Notes: generated by a model not told the origin, from the sequence alone. 45,203 nucleotides of DNA from an uncultured Pseudoalteromonas sp. (GCA_947493455.1 CANLRB010000028.1:1-45203), one strand, 5' to 3'; positions 26,898 through 36,689 are shown, counted from the first letter of the stretch. Made by a program: numbers and translations.

Positions 26898-28094
26898 TTA
26901 GGCTAACTTACTATTTTGAATAGCGGCTTCTAATTGCGCCATTCCTTGAGGCACATCAATCTTACACCCTAAATCTTTAAAGGTTGAACCAAATGCATGC
27001 AGCGCTCTGAACAAATTATGTTCGCGGCATTGCTCGCCCATTTGCCCGATACGTACAATATTTGGCCCAAATGAACCTGCAATTTCAACGCGGTACTTAT
27101 GCGAAATGTGCTGACAAACCTGCGCTGCGGTCAAGTTATCAGGCAAGTTAATACCGACAACCGAGTTAAGACGATGTTGTTCGTTCACATACAATGATAA
27201 ACCAAGCCCTTCAATACCTTGCTGCAGCGCTTTCGAACATGCAAGGTGACGTGCAAACCGCTTGTTAAGTGTTTCATCACAGACCAAACGCATTGCTTCG
27301 TGTAAGGCCATCAGCCCAGATACAGGCGCTGTATAGTGATATGACTCTTTATGCCAAAAATTAGTTGCCAAGGTTGCGTCAAGCGTCCACTGAACAATCG
27401 GTTTCTCGCGTGTATTAATGCGTTGCCATGCTTTTTCAGAGAATGTAATGAGCGATACGCCAGGTATCGAACTCAACCCTTTTTGACCACCTGTAATCAC
27501 TGCGTCAATATGCCATTCATCCATTTTGAGCGGCATCGTGCTGAGCGTACACACAGCATCAACAATCAAGTAACAGTCATATTCTTTGGCAATGCGGCCA
27601 ACGAGTTCAATATCATTATAAGTGGTAGTGGAAGTTTCGCCTTGCACCACCGTAATGACCTCTGGTTTGTGGCGCACGATATAATCGCGTAAATCGGCCT
27701 CAACAATGCCTTTTTCTTTTTCAATCAACATTGGCGTGACATTCGCACCAACGCGCGATGCAAGTTCAGCAAGACGGTCTGAAAAAAAACCGTTGCAGAT
27801 ACTCAATACTCGGGTATCTTGCCACACTAAGTTTGCAACAGCCATTTCCATTGCCGCAGAGCCAGGTCCTGCAACCCCGACAACCCAAGGTGACGACGTT
27901 TGAAAAATATACCCCGCCATAGCTTTAATCTGACTCACCACGGCCCCCATCGTATCACCTAAATGATTAATAACGATACGGTTAGCATTGGCCACCGCAT
28001 GTGGGATCGGTACCGGACCGGCCCCCATCATTAATAACGGTTCATCAGGAAGAATATCGTTTAAAGTCGCGATCGAAGGTACGTCAAATTTCAT
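26898..28094 (-). CDS. Class V aminotransferase (alanine-glyoxylate/serine-pyruvate type)
   Basis: PLP enzyme of 398 residues. Starts with the family-typical PLLMMGAGPVPIP; Asp179 (YLIVDAVCTL) pairs with the cofactor pyridine and Lys205 (TGGQKGLSS) forms the Schiff base. The family moves amino groups from serine, alanine or purine-derived glycine units to glyoxylate or pyruvate. No ureide-pathway or glyoxylate genes lie nearby, so the substrate cannot be chosen. A perfect inverted repeat sits 46 bases upstream of the start. Confidence 0.88.
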   Translation of the reverse strand: MKFDVPSIATLNDILPDEPLLMMGAGPVPIPHAVANANRIVINHLGDTMGAVVSQIKAMAGYIFQTSSPWVVGVAGPGSAAMEMAVANLVWQDTRVLSICNGFFSDRLAELASRVGANVTPMLIEKEKGIVEADLRDYIVRHKPEVITVVQGETSTTTYNDIELVGRIAKEYDCYLIVDAVCTLSTMPLKMDEWHIDAVITGGQKGLSSIPGVSLITFSEKAWQRINTREKPIVQWTLDATLATNFWHKESYHYTAPVSGLMALHEAMRLVCDETLNKRFARHLACSKALQQGIEGLGLSLYVNEQHRLNSVVGINLPDNLTAAQVCQHISHKYRVEIAGSFGPNIVRIGQMGEQCREHNLFRALHAFGSTFKDLGCKIDVPQGMAQLEAAIQNSKLA

Positions 28095-28139
28095 TGCTCT
28101 ATTGCTTATATTTTGTTTGTCATAATGTAAAAGGTGAGC

Positions 28140-28170
28140 TCACAGCATATAAGTAAAGACTATGCTGTGA
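28140..28170. repeat. 10-bp perfect inverted repeat upstream of the aminotransferase
   Basis: TCACAGCATA and TATGCTGTGA with an 11-base spacer. It lies between the 3' end of the response regulator/GGDEF gene (28246) and the aminotransferase start (28094), both minus strand. It could be a terminator of the first gene or an operator for the second; no clear T-run follows. Confidence 0.55.
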
Positions 28171-28245
28171 CTAGTGTTTTTCACGACAATTAGAAATCTT
28201 CATGTTACCTCGTTTTAAAGCACAAGATAGATGAAAAAAATAGTA

Positions 28246-29160
28246 TTATGTCGCGCTAAAATACTGGTTACGGCCAAGTGCTTTGGCTTGATAAAGGGCT
28301 TTATCGGCTGCTTCCACAAGCTGGCCTTGATCCTTTGCACCGCTGCCATTTAAAGAAGCAATGCCAATACTCAGTGAAATCACATCTGAAACATCTGACT
28401 GACAGTGTTCAAGCGCAAGTTCACGAATGCCATCCAATATTTTTTTAGCCGTTTTTTGCGCTTGTTTGATGGAGGCACCCGGTAGTACCATGACAAACTC
28501 TTCTCCTCCGTAGCGCGCGACAAAGTCGCCACCACGACGGCAATACTGCTGCAATTGGTCGGCAATTTGCTTTAAACAATCATCCCCTTTTTGGTGGCCA
28601 TAGTGATCGTTATAAAGTTTAAAGTAATCGACATCCATCATTAATACAGAAAGTTCATGGCGCGCGCGAACACAACGGCGAAACTCTTTATCGATGTTTT
28701 CATCGAAGTACCGTCGATTAGGGAGTTCAGTGAGCCCATCAATTGCCGCTAAGCGCTCGAGTAAATCGGTTTTTTGCTTGAGCAATAATTGGTTTTTTAC
28801 CCGTGCTAAAACGATGGGTGGTCGAAATGGTTTCATAATGTAGTCGACCGCGCCAAGCTCGAGCCCTTTAATTTCATCTTCAAGGTTGGTATTTGCTGAA
28901 ATAAAAATAACCGGAGTTGTTTTGTGTATGGGATGCTCTTTTAACTCTTTAATTACTTGATAACCGTCAAGGCCTGGCATTTGAATATCAAGCAAAATAA
29001 TATTGCATCGGTGTTGCTTGAGCCAATCGAGGGCCGCTTCACCGCTGCTTACTGTATGAGTACGATACGAATGTTGTAATGTTTGTGTTAACACTAATTG
29101 ATTGAGTTTATCATCATCAACAATTAGTACATCGGTTTGACTCGTGCAGTCCATTGTCAT
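28246..29160 (-). CDS. Response regulator diguanylate cyclase (REC-GGDEF)
   Basis: Protein of 304 residues. REC domain 9-125 with acidic D15-D17, phosphoacceptor Asp58 (ILLDIQMPGLDG) and Lys110; GGDEF domain about 138-303 with GGEEF at 218-222. Arg209-x-x-Asp212, five residues before GGEEF, forms the inhibitory I-site, so product inhibition should work, unlike the cyclase at 11602. It makes c-di-GMP on phosphorylation by an unknown kinase. It is the last core gene before the mobile island. Confidence 0.93.
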   Translation of the reverse strand: MTMDCTSQTDVLIVDDDKLNQLVLTQTLQHSYRTHTVSSGEAALDWLKQHRCNIILLDIQMPGLDGYQVIKELKEHPIHKTTPVIFISANTNLEDEIKGLELGAVDYIMKPFRPPIVLARVKNQLLLKQKTDLLERLAAIDGLTELPNRRYFDENIDKEFRRCVRARHELSVLMMDVDYFKLYNDHYGHQKGDDCLKQIADQLQQYCRRGGDFVARYGGEEFVMVLPGASIKQAQKTAKKILDGIRELALEHCQSDVSDVISLSIGIASLNGSGAKDQGQLVEAADKALYQAKALGRNQYFSAT

Positions 29161-29266
29161 TTCTTTTATTGGTAATTATGAGTAAAAATGCAGCGTAATT
29201 GTATCAGGTATTGTTTTTGCACCCAATATCAAAACAACTGCATTGTTACTCAATGTAAATATAAAA

Positions 29267-29461
29267 CTATAGATTAAGCTCAGCAAAAGAGGCTAATTTA
29301 CTGCGCACTACGCCGTTTAAATTAACCGTTGCACTGCCATTAAAATCTTTAAATCGTTCAACTAAATAAGTTAACCCCGAGGTCACAGGTGTGAGATAGT
29401 TACTATCAATTTGGGCAAGGTTACCCGACACCCCATTATTAAACACTAACCAACACCCCAT
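29267..29461 (-). pseudogene. Short orphan frame at the island edge, possible gene remnant
   Basis: A 64-residue frame with no recognised family. The residues (LTPVTSGLTYLVERFKDFNG, NLNGVVRSKLASF) look like a fragment of a secreted or repeat protein's C terminus, but it opens right after an in-frame stop and I see no ribosome site. It may be what is left of a gene cut by the island's entry, or chance. Confidence 0.3.
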
Positions 29462-29884
29462 TATTGATTTACTTTAATTTTATGTCACCCACTAGATAAA
29501 GACCAAAACAACAAGCCATCTTTATTAGCATCAAATCTCAATTGGACAGTTCTATTTAATTCTACTTGCAAGAACCATCTCTTATAATCATTTGTAAAGT
29601 ATCAAGCTTATTTAAAAGTAAGTATAGAATCTGATTTGCCAAATAACATTATTCACTTCTAAAACATACTCCCCTTCCATCGTGACTCCTAAAGCTTTAA
29701 TACACAATTCAGCGCACACAGGTGACATAAATAACAATACACAATGAGCACTATGCATCTAAACTTGACAATAACATTATACAAATACGTATAATAACAA
29801 CAACTTATAAAATATTTTTTACACCTCATTATTGAAATTACAGATAAGCTTTGTTACCATCTTTTGAAAATAGAGATATAGCAA
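29462..29884. other. AT-rich 420-bp region ahead of the recombinase module
   Basis: Gene-free and clearly more AT-rich than the core genes. It probably contains the island's left end, but I cannot point to a direct repeat or att core. Its last 120 bases carry the recombinase promoter. Confidence 0.45.
29765..29795 (+). promoter_or_regulatory. Promoter with overlapping operator for the recombinase module
   Basis: TTGACA at 29765-29770 and TATAAT at 29790-29795 with a 19-base spacer, slightly long. A perfect dyad ATTATAC-N6-GTATAAT (29776-29795) covers the spacer and the -10 box, as expected for a repressor site. The small HTH protein at the end of the module is one possible repressor. Confidence 0.5.
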
Positions 29885-31321
29885 ATGACCGTTTCGATAA
29901 AATATAGTGAGTTTAATTTAGGGAGCCAAGCCCATTTTAAAACTGATGACGAAAATGAATTAAGAGAAGTTAAATACGCTGAAGATATTATAGATCCAGA
30001 GTTCCCTCTTTTATTTTGTGAGAGCAGAATCAAAGAGTGTTTAGAGATGAATTTATTTCTAATCCATAGAAGATTAGGTATTTACTCCACTAAGCCAAAC
30101 TCAAAAGTCAAAAATCAAAGTCCAGCTTTTTCCAAAGCATATTACGCTACTTTGAGTGGAGAGCACCTTTCTCACAAATCAATGGAGCCAATAGCAAAAG
30201 ATCTCCAAGCTTTTCTTATCTGGCTTGTCCAGAACAATAGAGTGTACGAAGAAGTAATAGCTGCACCGCTTCCAAGTGATAGTGTTGAAGAACAAGTTGC
30301 GTCCCTACCTATATGGCAATATCAAAAACATTTAACCAAATTAGTAAAAACAGGAAAGCTTAGTTACTCGACAGCTAAACGTAGATTAGACACAGTCAAG
30401 CATTTTTATTTATGGTCTTATAAACGAAGTGTCATTTCTTCGTTACCTTTTTCTATGGAGCTTAAAGCGATCAAGGTTCCTAAAAAGAATGGCGATTTTG
30501 ATTTATTCGCTTTGCCTACAGCTTATCAGCATGGCAAAGGAGTAATGAACTGGATAAGCAACCTTGGTATCCCCAAAAGTGCAATTCCCAAAGATGATGC
30601 TCCAACAGAACTTCAGCCCTATTCTCCTGAAGAATTAGTTAGTTTGATATCGACAGACTTTTCTAAGAAACCCACTTACAACTTATTTTTGAAATGTGCG
30701 TACCAAGGCGGCTTTCGCTCTTTCGAAGTTGTGGCTATCAATCACACTGATATCAAAGACCCTAAAGAAGATGATAACTCTAAGTTTTACTACGTGAACA
30801 TTATTAGAAAAGGCCATAAGCCCTCGAAAATATTGATAAGCCCTAACCTAATGGAGCAACTTTACAAATACACGCTAACCGAAACGTGGAGAAAACGTAG
30901 AATAAAGTTTGAAACTAAATATGGAATGACTGAGCCTCTGCCGTTATTTATCAACAGAAATGGCGAAAGAATGCGAGAGGAAGCCCCTTCTGACACCATT
31001 GGACATATTCGCCTAGAACAAGATGATAAAGGCTTACCAAAATTAGAGCGTGACTATCATGATTTGAGAGCAACATATGGCACTTATCTCGCAGCGTCAA
31101 TGATAATTAATGGCGAGTCTGAAGAAAGAGTTAAAGCCGTTTTGATGAAAGTCTTTAGCCATGAAGACTTTACTACTAGTGAGTTGTATTTAGGTTTAGC
31201 CAAAACCATGTTAGATGAAAACGAGCATGGTGCGATGCATATGTGGGTTAAGGACATGTATTCGCGTGTTGATGAGCTAATGGATGCACTTCCTGATGAA
31301 GCAAAACAGGACGAAGAGTAA
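29885..31321 (+). CDS. Tyrosine recombinase, first gene of a four-gene module (TnpA-like)
   Basis: Site-specific tyrosine recombinase of 478 residues. N-terminal core-binding region at about 95-200; catalytic domain about 245-440 with Arg278 (GGFRSFEV), Lys in RKGHK near 309-312, His392-x-x-Arg395 (YHDLRATYG), His426 and nucleophile Tyr435. All residues needed for strand cleavage are therefore seen. Its stop overlaps the next start by one base (TAATG), so expression is coupled. Place and size fit the TnpA role of a Tn554-like module, although TnpA of Tn554 is shorter (about 361 residues). Confidence 0.85.
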   Translation: MTVSIKYSEFNLGSQAHFKTDDENELREVKYAEDIIDPEFPLLFCESRIKECLEMNLFLIHRRLGIYSTKPNSKVKNQSPAFSKAYYATLSGEHLSHKSMEPIAKDLQAFLIWLVQNNRVYEEVIAAPLPSDSVEEQVASLPIWQYQKHLTKLVKTGKLSYSTAKRRLDTVKHFYLWSYKRSVISSLPFSMELKAIKVPKKNGDFDLFALPTAYQHGKGVMNWISNLGIPKSAIPKDDAPTELQPYSPEELVSLISTDFSKKPTYNLFLKCAYQGGFRSFEVVAINHTDIKDPKEDDNSKFYYVNIIRKGHKPSKILISPNLMEQLYKYTLTETWRKRRIKFETKYGMTEPLPLFINRNGERMREEAPSDTIGHIRLEQDDKGLPKLERDYHDLRATYGTYLAASMIINGESEERVKAVLMKVFSHEDFTTSELYLGLAKTMLDENEHGAMHMWVKDMYSRVDELMDALPDEAKQDEE

Positions 31322-34083
31322 TGGCAGTGAAGTCAACATTTAGTCAGAAGTTTGCATTATTTTCTCCTATTTTAGAAAAGCAAATAGCTAATTTAGTAGG
31401 TAAGTCAAAAGCTACAGAGCCTAAAGATTTTTACATCCAAACATATAAAACCATTCATCAGCAAAGTACATGTCTACATGGATACTTAGAAGCCATACTT
31501 GGCAGATTAAACGATGAAGGTTTAATAGAGTTTCAACTTAAGGGGCTTGATGCATTCTCTAATATAGAATACTGGCAACGTTTTGAGCGTTGTGGGGTAT
31601 TAGCCAAGCTGGAAGATAATTTATCAACTGTTAAAGGAAAGTTTCACCTATCGCTATTAGGTCTTCTAAAGCAACACTTTAATAATGAACAACTTGTTGC
31701 TCCACATGAAATTGTTATTCCGTCCAAGCTTTGTCAAAGCTACAGAACTACTGACTGTTCTATAGTCTACAGGTATTCATTGAAAAACATTTCTGAGATT
31801 AAGACCTATATGGTTCAGTATCTCCAGCAAAAATGTGAGGAAGGTGGAAAACAAGACCTGCAATCTATTATCAAAAATATTACAGGGTTTCTATTTTGCT
31901 TAGACTCAGGCTTTGATTTACCCGAAGTAAAAGCTGTGCTTGAAAAGGAGTTTAATGTTTCAGAGATTCTTTCATCAAAAGAGCTTTGTGACCTGATTTT
32001 ATCTTCAGTTAACAATAAGCAGAAGAAAGACCAGTTTAAGCATATGCTACGTTACTTAGCACCTGAAGTTCATGGAAGTAGAACAACTACTTTGCTCCTC
32101 AGCACAGAAGAAGCTTTTGATTTTATAGATACTATTTCACCTAAACTTCGTGGAGAGATAGCGTCCTTCTTAGCTAAATCGCAAGAAAAACACCATATCT
32201 CTAGAACTAAAAAGCTTATGAGGTTCATCCATACTTTTCAAAATTACTTATCTGATAGTCAACTAAAGTTAATTCGATATAACGGAATCGCTGCATTTAC
32301 CGAAAATGAAGCTGAGCTGTGGTTACTTTATCTTGAAACGTTACCTAAAGAAGTTCAGGGACAGCATAATGTCAACGATTTAAGCTCCGTTTTGAATAAA
32401 CTATTAGCACATGTATTCGAGCGGAATGTAAACATTAACGAGTTTTTAAGTTATATGTTGAAATATCCACATCAGTCGGTACACGGTGAATGGCAATATC
32501 AGTCATTTAAGTTTATCGAAGATAATTACCCTGCTCTTTTTAAAGATGTTAAAAAAGTACATCACATAAGCTTAAATAGAACAGATGCATTTCAAGTACA
32601 AGTTAATACAGTCAAAGGTATATTCAGTCGATTTTTAGTCGCTATTGAGCAAAACGACGAGTGCTTATCAGAAGAGCAAAAAAAGGTAGTTGCCGATAAA
32701 GGTTTATATGGCTTTGCTGAAAAAGATCATGGTGTTTTAAAGTCACTTCGACAGCACATTCAACATAAATGTAAAACTTCTGATATTGACCTCGATTATG
32801 GTAGAGCGCAGCAAGATGCCCTTGATTGGTTCCTAGATAAACTGGGAATCGAAACATCAATAGCTTATCCCGTTTCACAATTGAAACGGATGCACCATGA
32901 AGAGAAATCTAGGGCTAATGATTACTACACTTTGGAAGAAGCGGTTGAATTAGCATTTCATATTGAGAAAACTTTCTTAATCAAAAAAGATTTAACTCAT
33001 TTCCAAACGCTAGCATTAAAGCTAGGCAGAATCTTTCTTAAAACAGCTTGGAATATGACTCCAGTTTTCGAGTTGACTATAGATGATATATTTTATATTG
33101 ACTCCCCGACTGGTGGCAAGAAAACCCCTGCTGTAAGGCTTTTCAAGAGAAGAGCAAATTACTCGACCCAGTGGCATAAATTCGGATTGAAAGCCGAAGA
33201 CATTGAAAAAGAAGGCATTGAAACAGGCGATATAGTTCGCCCTGTAATTCAAGACTTAATCGCCATACGCGATAATGATAGTAAACCACTCAGAGATGCT
33301 CTTGATGATGCTCATCCTTTTAAGAACAGAATATTTTTATATCAATCATATAAGTACGACACTCCAAAAGCATTAGATGCCTCAATACTAGCAACTCTTG
33401 ATGAACTGTTAGAAACGCAGGGGTGCCAAGTTAGTTTCACAACTCAGCGCATCAGAAAAGGCGGCCTTAATTATATCTACCGTAAAGTACTTAGTAACTT
33501 TAAAAAATACAAAGAAGCTGGTCAGCACTCATTTGAGGTCTTCTTAAAACATTACCTGAAAGATGACACTGCTAAATCAACAGCAATATTAACTAAAGCA
33601 ACAAGAGTAATGGGTGATTACTTTCATGGTCGTGAATTAACAGACGACATTATCATCCTTACAGACACACCTGACGACAGTCGTCAAACACCTAATGGCA
33701 GTTGTATCAGTGGACATGATAGTGATGCGGCAAAAGTATATGACGCTGAGAATTACAAATTACATAAGGAAAACGGTACTAAGACAACATTGTGTGCTGA
33801 TTTTAACGCGTGTTTATTCTGTCCTTATTATCGACTCGTAGCTGACGCTGAGCATGTCTGGCGACTTCTGTCATACCGAGCTGTCGTTATTGACAGCATG
33901 AAGGCATCAACAGCGGGGTTTGAATTCGCCGAACAGCAAAAAGAGAACATTGAAATCCTTTCAAATCGTGTAAATGAGATTCTGGAAAAAATTGCAGAAA
34001 TTTCTCCAACAGCCCCTATCGAGGGCAAGAGGTTATTTAAAGAGTTCGGTATTCACGAAGATTGGGAACTAATGGCAGGTTAA
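31321..34083 (+). CDS. Large integrase-like protein without a full catalytic set
   Basis: Protein of 920 residues, the longest of the module. The last 350 residues align by eye with the recombinase fold: a segment TAWNMTPVFELTIDDI where the first catalytic Arg would be (none seen), TTQRIRKGG around 707-715 where HxxR would be (Gln709 in place of His, Arg712 kept) and no clear H/Y pair. It ends with a cysteine cluster, CADFNACLFC plus His, at about 824-845, like that in the next gene. The first 550 residues are helical and unrecognised. It is probably an accessory, DNA-binding subunit of the recombination complex; this is inference. It is coupled to the genes on both sides. Confidence 0.7.
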   Translation: MAVKSTFSQKFALFSPILEKQIANLVGKSKATEPKDFYIQTYKTIHQQSTCLHGYLEAILGRLNDEGLIEFQLKGLDAFSNIEYWQRFERCGVLAKLEDNLSTVKGKFHLSLLGLLKQHFNNEQLVAPHEIVIPSKLCQSYRTTDCSIVYRYSLKNISEIKTYMVQYLQQKCEEGGKQDLQSIIKNITGFLFCLDSGFDLPEVKAVLEKEFNVSEILSSKELCDLILSSVNNKQKKDQFKHMLRYLAPEVHGSRTTTLLLSTEEAFDFIDTISPKLRGEIASFLAKSQEKHHISRTKKLMRFIHTFQNYLSDSQLKLIRYNGIAAFTENEAELWLLYLETLPKEVQGQHNVNDLSSVLNKLLAHVFERNVNINEFLSYMLKYPHQSVHGEWQYQSFKFIEDNYPALFKDVKKVHHISLNRTDAFQVQVNTVKGIFSRFLVAIEQNDECLSEEQKKVVADKGLYGFAEKDHGVLKSLRQHIQHKCKTSDIDLDYGRAQQDALDWFLDKLGIETSIAYPVSQLKRMHHEEKSRANDYYTLEEAVELAFHIEKTFLIKKDLTHFQTLALKLGRIFLKTAWNMTPVFELTIDDIFYIDSPTGGKKTPAVRLFKRRANYSTQWHKFGLKAEDIEKEGIETGDIVRPVIQDLIAIRDNDSKPLRDALDDAHPFKNRIFLYQSYKYDTPKALDASILATLDELLETQGCQVSFTTQRIRKGGLNYIYRKVLSNFKKYKEAGQHSFEVFLKHYLKDDTAKSTAILTKATRVMGDYFHGRELTDDIIILTDTPDDSRQTPNGSCISGHDSDAAKVYDAENYKLHKENGTKTTLCADFNACLFCPYYRLVADAEHVWRLLSYRAVVIDSMKASTAGFEFAEQQKENIEILSNRVNEILEKIAEISPTAPIEGKRLFKEFGIHEDWELMAG

Positions 34084-34093
34084 GAGGTATATA

Positions 34094-36163
34094 ATGAACA
34101 TCCATCAAATAATTACAGCAATTTCAGATCCTCTACCTAGCTCAGAAATTCAAATTCGTTCTTTGAGCAATGTAGATAAGATTGAGGAAATAAACAGCTC
34201 AGTACTTTGGCATACAAAAGCTATAAACAAAAAGCATTTCAAGGAAATACACTTTAGTGACGGGACTTGGTACGCGGAAAACAGTAAACAAACTAATATC
34301 GTCACCTTAGACGAGGATAATGAGTTTTCATTTCAAATTAAGGCATATGCATTAATAAAACTATTTAACGGGAATGTAGAGGGCGGTGTTGGTTATAAAA
34401 CATCATCAGTTTCAGGTCACACTACAATACTAAACCAGTTAGCTAAATTCTTGATGAAGAAAAACTTTACTTCGTTCCATCACTTTAGCAAGTCTCCTCA
34501 ATTGATAATAAGCAATACGTTGCATGAATATCTATTTCAAGAACTCAAAGCTGATCAAACGTTACCCAAAAGGGAGTTCTCGACGCTTTTCAATGTGCAG
34601 AATTCTTTTGGCTTATTGAGCGAAGCAGTTTGTGACATATTTCACGGTCACTTAGCTGCTATTAAAGATAAATATCACAAAACTCGATTGTCTACTTTAT
34701 CTCACCCAGTAATACCAACAAATGTACTAAAAGTACTAATTCAACGGGCCAGTGAAAATGTAAAGCTAGTAAAAGAGAACATTGAAGATTGGAAAAACTT
34801 TAATGACCGAGTAATAGCTCGCCTTGAAGAAAGAGTTAATTTCACAAACGCAATCAGTGATACCGCAACATTAATCCGAAACGCTGTTAACGCTTGCGAT
34901 ACTGAGAAAGACTATGAAGAAAAGTATGTTTGTTTTAAAGACCTCAAGATATCTGTCTTAGTTTACATATTAACCTTCACTGGTATGCGAATTGATGAAG
35001 CGCTGTCTTGCAAGATTGGATGTGCTTTCGAAAAAGACGGCACCTTTTATGTCAAGTCAACCATGAGCAAAACTGATGGTAGCACTATTGAATTAGACTG
35101 GGTAGCCAACGAAGATACATATAATGCTGTTCAAATACTTGAAGATTTTGTCATCAATATGCGCAAGCGTGGGGAATGTTTAGAACAGTACTACCCTGAG
35201 AAAATAAAACCAGAAAACCTTCATAACTTAGAGCTTGGTCTAGAAGAGAACAAACTATTTGGAGTAGCGCATTCTATGAAAAGCATTAGCTTTTCTAAGG
35301 ATGGTAGATTTGCTGAATTTGATAATACCGACGGCACTCCTCATGAGATGTTTATTATATCGTTAAGTGAATTAGATATTGCTCAGTTAGAACAGCTTGA
35401 ATGCAATTACAAAGCGTTAAAGGGCGCAGATAGAGGCAAACCATACTCTGTTGGCGATCAAATTAGAATCACCGCTCATATGTTCAGGCACACATTTGCA
35501 TGGTTCATTATAGCTAATAGGCTCGGTGAACTTGATGATATTAAGTACCAGTTTAATCACCTATCTAAAAGCATGACTATGGTATATGGCAATAGAGGCA
35601 TAGCCTCTGTTGACGAGATGTTAGAAATTATTAATCACCATGAAGAGCTGCTTACGAAGAAAGTCGCTAATGAAATTGCCGAAGAAAGCATGAAAGGAAA
35701 TCTCGGCGGCGGTGGCGGTGAACGCTTTAATAAAATAGCTAAAGACCTAGTTATTGGGATTACTAGCTCTGAATCAGATGAGCCAGATAGAATTAATCAG
35801 ATACATTTTAAAAATATGGAAGAGTATGTCCTGTTTTTGCAGAAAAACTTAAAAGGCATCAGAGGGCTTATTCACGGCTACTGTAGTGGCGGTGAAGCCT
35901 GTAAAATTAAGAATGCTGGGTTACCTTCGGGTTGCGTATATTGCGGTAGTTACACTGTTGTAGAGCGACAAATGGTTCATTGGCGAGCTATGCGTAATGG
36001 TGCTGCTAAAAAGCTTGAGAAGTTACGCAATGCCCCAGATGAAGTTAAGAAACGATATGAGTTATTAGCAATCAATTGGCAAGATACTTTTGATGCTGCC
36101 GATCATGTTATTCGTAATGCAGAGAGTAACGAACAGAACGATAAAAAAGAGCAATCTAAATGA
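34094..36163 (+). CDS. Tyrosine recombinase, third gene of the module (TnpB-like)
   Basis: Protein of 689 residues, close in size to TnpB of Tn554 (about 630). Catalytic residues seen: Arg299 (TGMRIDEAL), Lys in KSTMSKTDGS near 321-326, His462-x-x-Arg465 (AHMFRHTFAW), His489 and Tyr498 (SMTMVYGN). A C-terminal cysteine/histidine cluster (CSGGEAC...CVYCGSY...H, about 597-630) should bind zinc, and matches a similar cluster in the preceding gene. The long N-terminal region (1-260) is unrecognised. The gene ends in an ATGA overlap with the small HTH gene. Start AAGAGGTATATA-ATG has a good ribosome site. Confidence 0.85.
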   Translation: MNIHQIITAISDPLPSSEIQIRSLSNVDKIEEINSSVLWHTKAINKKHFKEIHFSDGTWYAENSKQTNIVTLDEDNEFSFQIKAYALIKLFNGNVEGGVGYKTSSVSGHTTILNQLAKFLMKKNFTSFHHFSKSPQLIISNTLHEYLFQELKADQTLPKREFSTLFNVQNSFGLLSEAVCDIFHGHLAAIKDKYHKTRLSTLSHPVIPTNVLKVLIQRASENVKLVKENIEDWKNFNDRVIARLEERVNFTNAISDTATLIRNAVNACDTEKDYEEKYVCFKDLKISVLVYILTFTGMRIDEALSCKIGCAFEKDGTFYVKSTMSKTDGSTIELDWVANEDTYNAVQILEDFVINMRKRGECLEQYYPEKIKPENLHNLELGLEENKLFGVAHSMKSISFSKDGRFAEFDNTDGTPHEMFIISLSELDIAQLEQLECNYKALKGADRGKPYSVGDQIRITAHMFRHTFAWFIIANRLGELDDIKYQFNHLSKSMTMVYGNRGIASVDEMLEIINHHEELLTKKVANEIAEESMKGNLGGGGGERFNKIAKDLVIGITSSESDEPDRINQIHFKNMEEYVLFLQKNLKGIRGLIHGYCSGGEACKIKNAGLPSGCVYCGSYTVVERQMVHWRAMRNGAAKKLEKLRNAPDEVKKRYELLAINWQDTFDAADHVIRNAESNEQNDKKEQSK

Positions 36164-36636
36164 CAGAAGAAATTGACGCAATTGAGCTTTTATACAAAGC
36201 ACTTGAAGAGTTAAAAGCTGATCCAAATGAGAAGATCAATCCCAACAGAGTTGCTCAAAAAGCTGGTCGAAGTAATTCAAATATTTATAAAAAAACTTCT
36301 AAGCATATTCAGCTTCAAAGAGATATTAAAGCTGCTCAAGAAATTAGAGATAAAGATCTTAAAATACAAAAGCTAGAAGCTGAAATTAGAAAGCTAACTC
36401 GGCAACTCACTAATGCTAAAAAGAAAGTAGAGGAACTACAGAATAAAGAACCTGAAGTTGTAGACAATAAAGTTTGGATTGAGAAGTTAACGGAAATGTA
36501 CCGCATGTCTGATAACTTAATAACCAAAAATAAGTCATTACAGCAGCAGTTAATTGATATCAATCCAGATGCAGTAATGGAAGTTGAGCATGTGGATAGA
36601 GAAACTGGTGAGATCATTTCTTTCACAAGAAAATAA
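36160..36636 (+). CDS. Small HTH/coiled-coil accessory protein (TnpC/DUF6262-like)
   Basis: Protein of 158 residues. A helix-turn-helix-like segment at about 22-45 (INPNRVAQKAGRSNSNIYK) is followed by a long charged coiled coil (about 50-105) and a C-terminal tail. The same plan (HTH, then coiled coil) marks TnpC of Tn554 and the DUF6262 proteins found behind paired tyrosine recombinases. TnpC sets insertion efficiency and orientation in Tn554. It overlaps the previous gene by four bases (ATGA) and closes the module. It could also repress the promoter at 29765. Confidence 0.75.
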   Translation: MTEEIDAIELLYKALEELKADPNEKINPNRVAQKAGRSNSNIYKKTSKHIQLQRDIKAAQEIRDKDLKIQKLEAEIRKLTRQLTNAKKKVEELQNKEPEVVDNKVWIEKLTEMYRMSDNLITKNKSLQQQLIDINPDAVMEVEHVDRETGEIISFTRK

Positions 36637-36651
36637 ATTTCTTAATCCATA

Positions 36652-36677
36652 GCCCCAGATTTTCAACACACTGGGGC
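36652..36677. terminator. Inverted repeat between convergent module and membrane gene
   Basis: GCCCCAG (36652-36658) and CTGGGGC (36671-36677) with a 12-base loop, between two converging genes. No T-run follows on either strand, so it is a weak terminator or a structural site. Confidence 0.5.
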
Positions 36678-36689
36678 AACTCTTAATAA

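Noticed and set aside
29885-36636. Gamma-Mobile-Trio (GmtY/GmtZ/GmtX) module
   Set aside because: There are four genes, not three, and the small last protein has an HTH plus coiled coil unlike GmtX as I remember it. The Tn554-like plan fits better.
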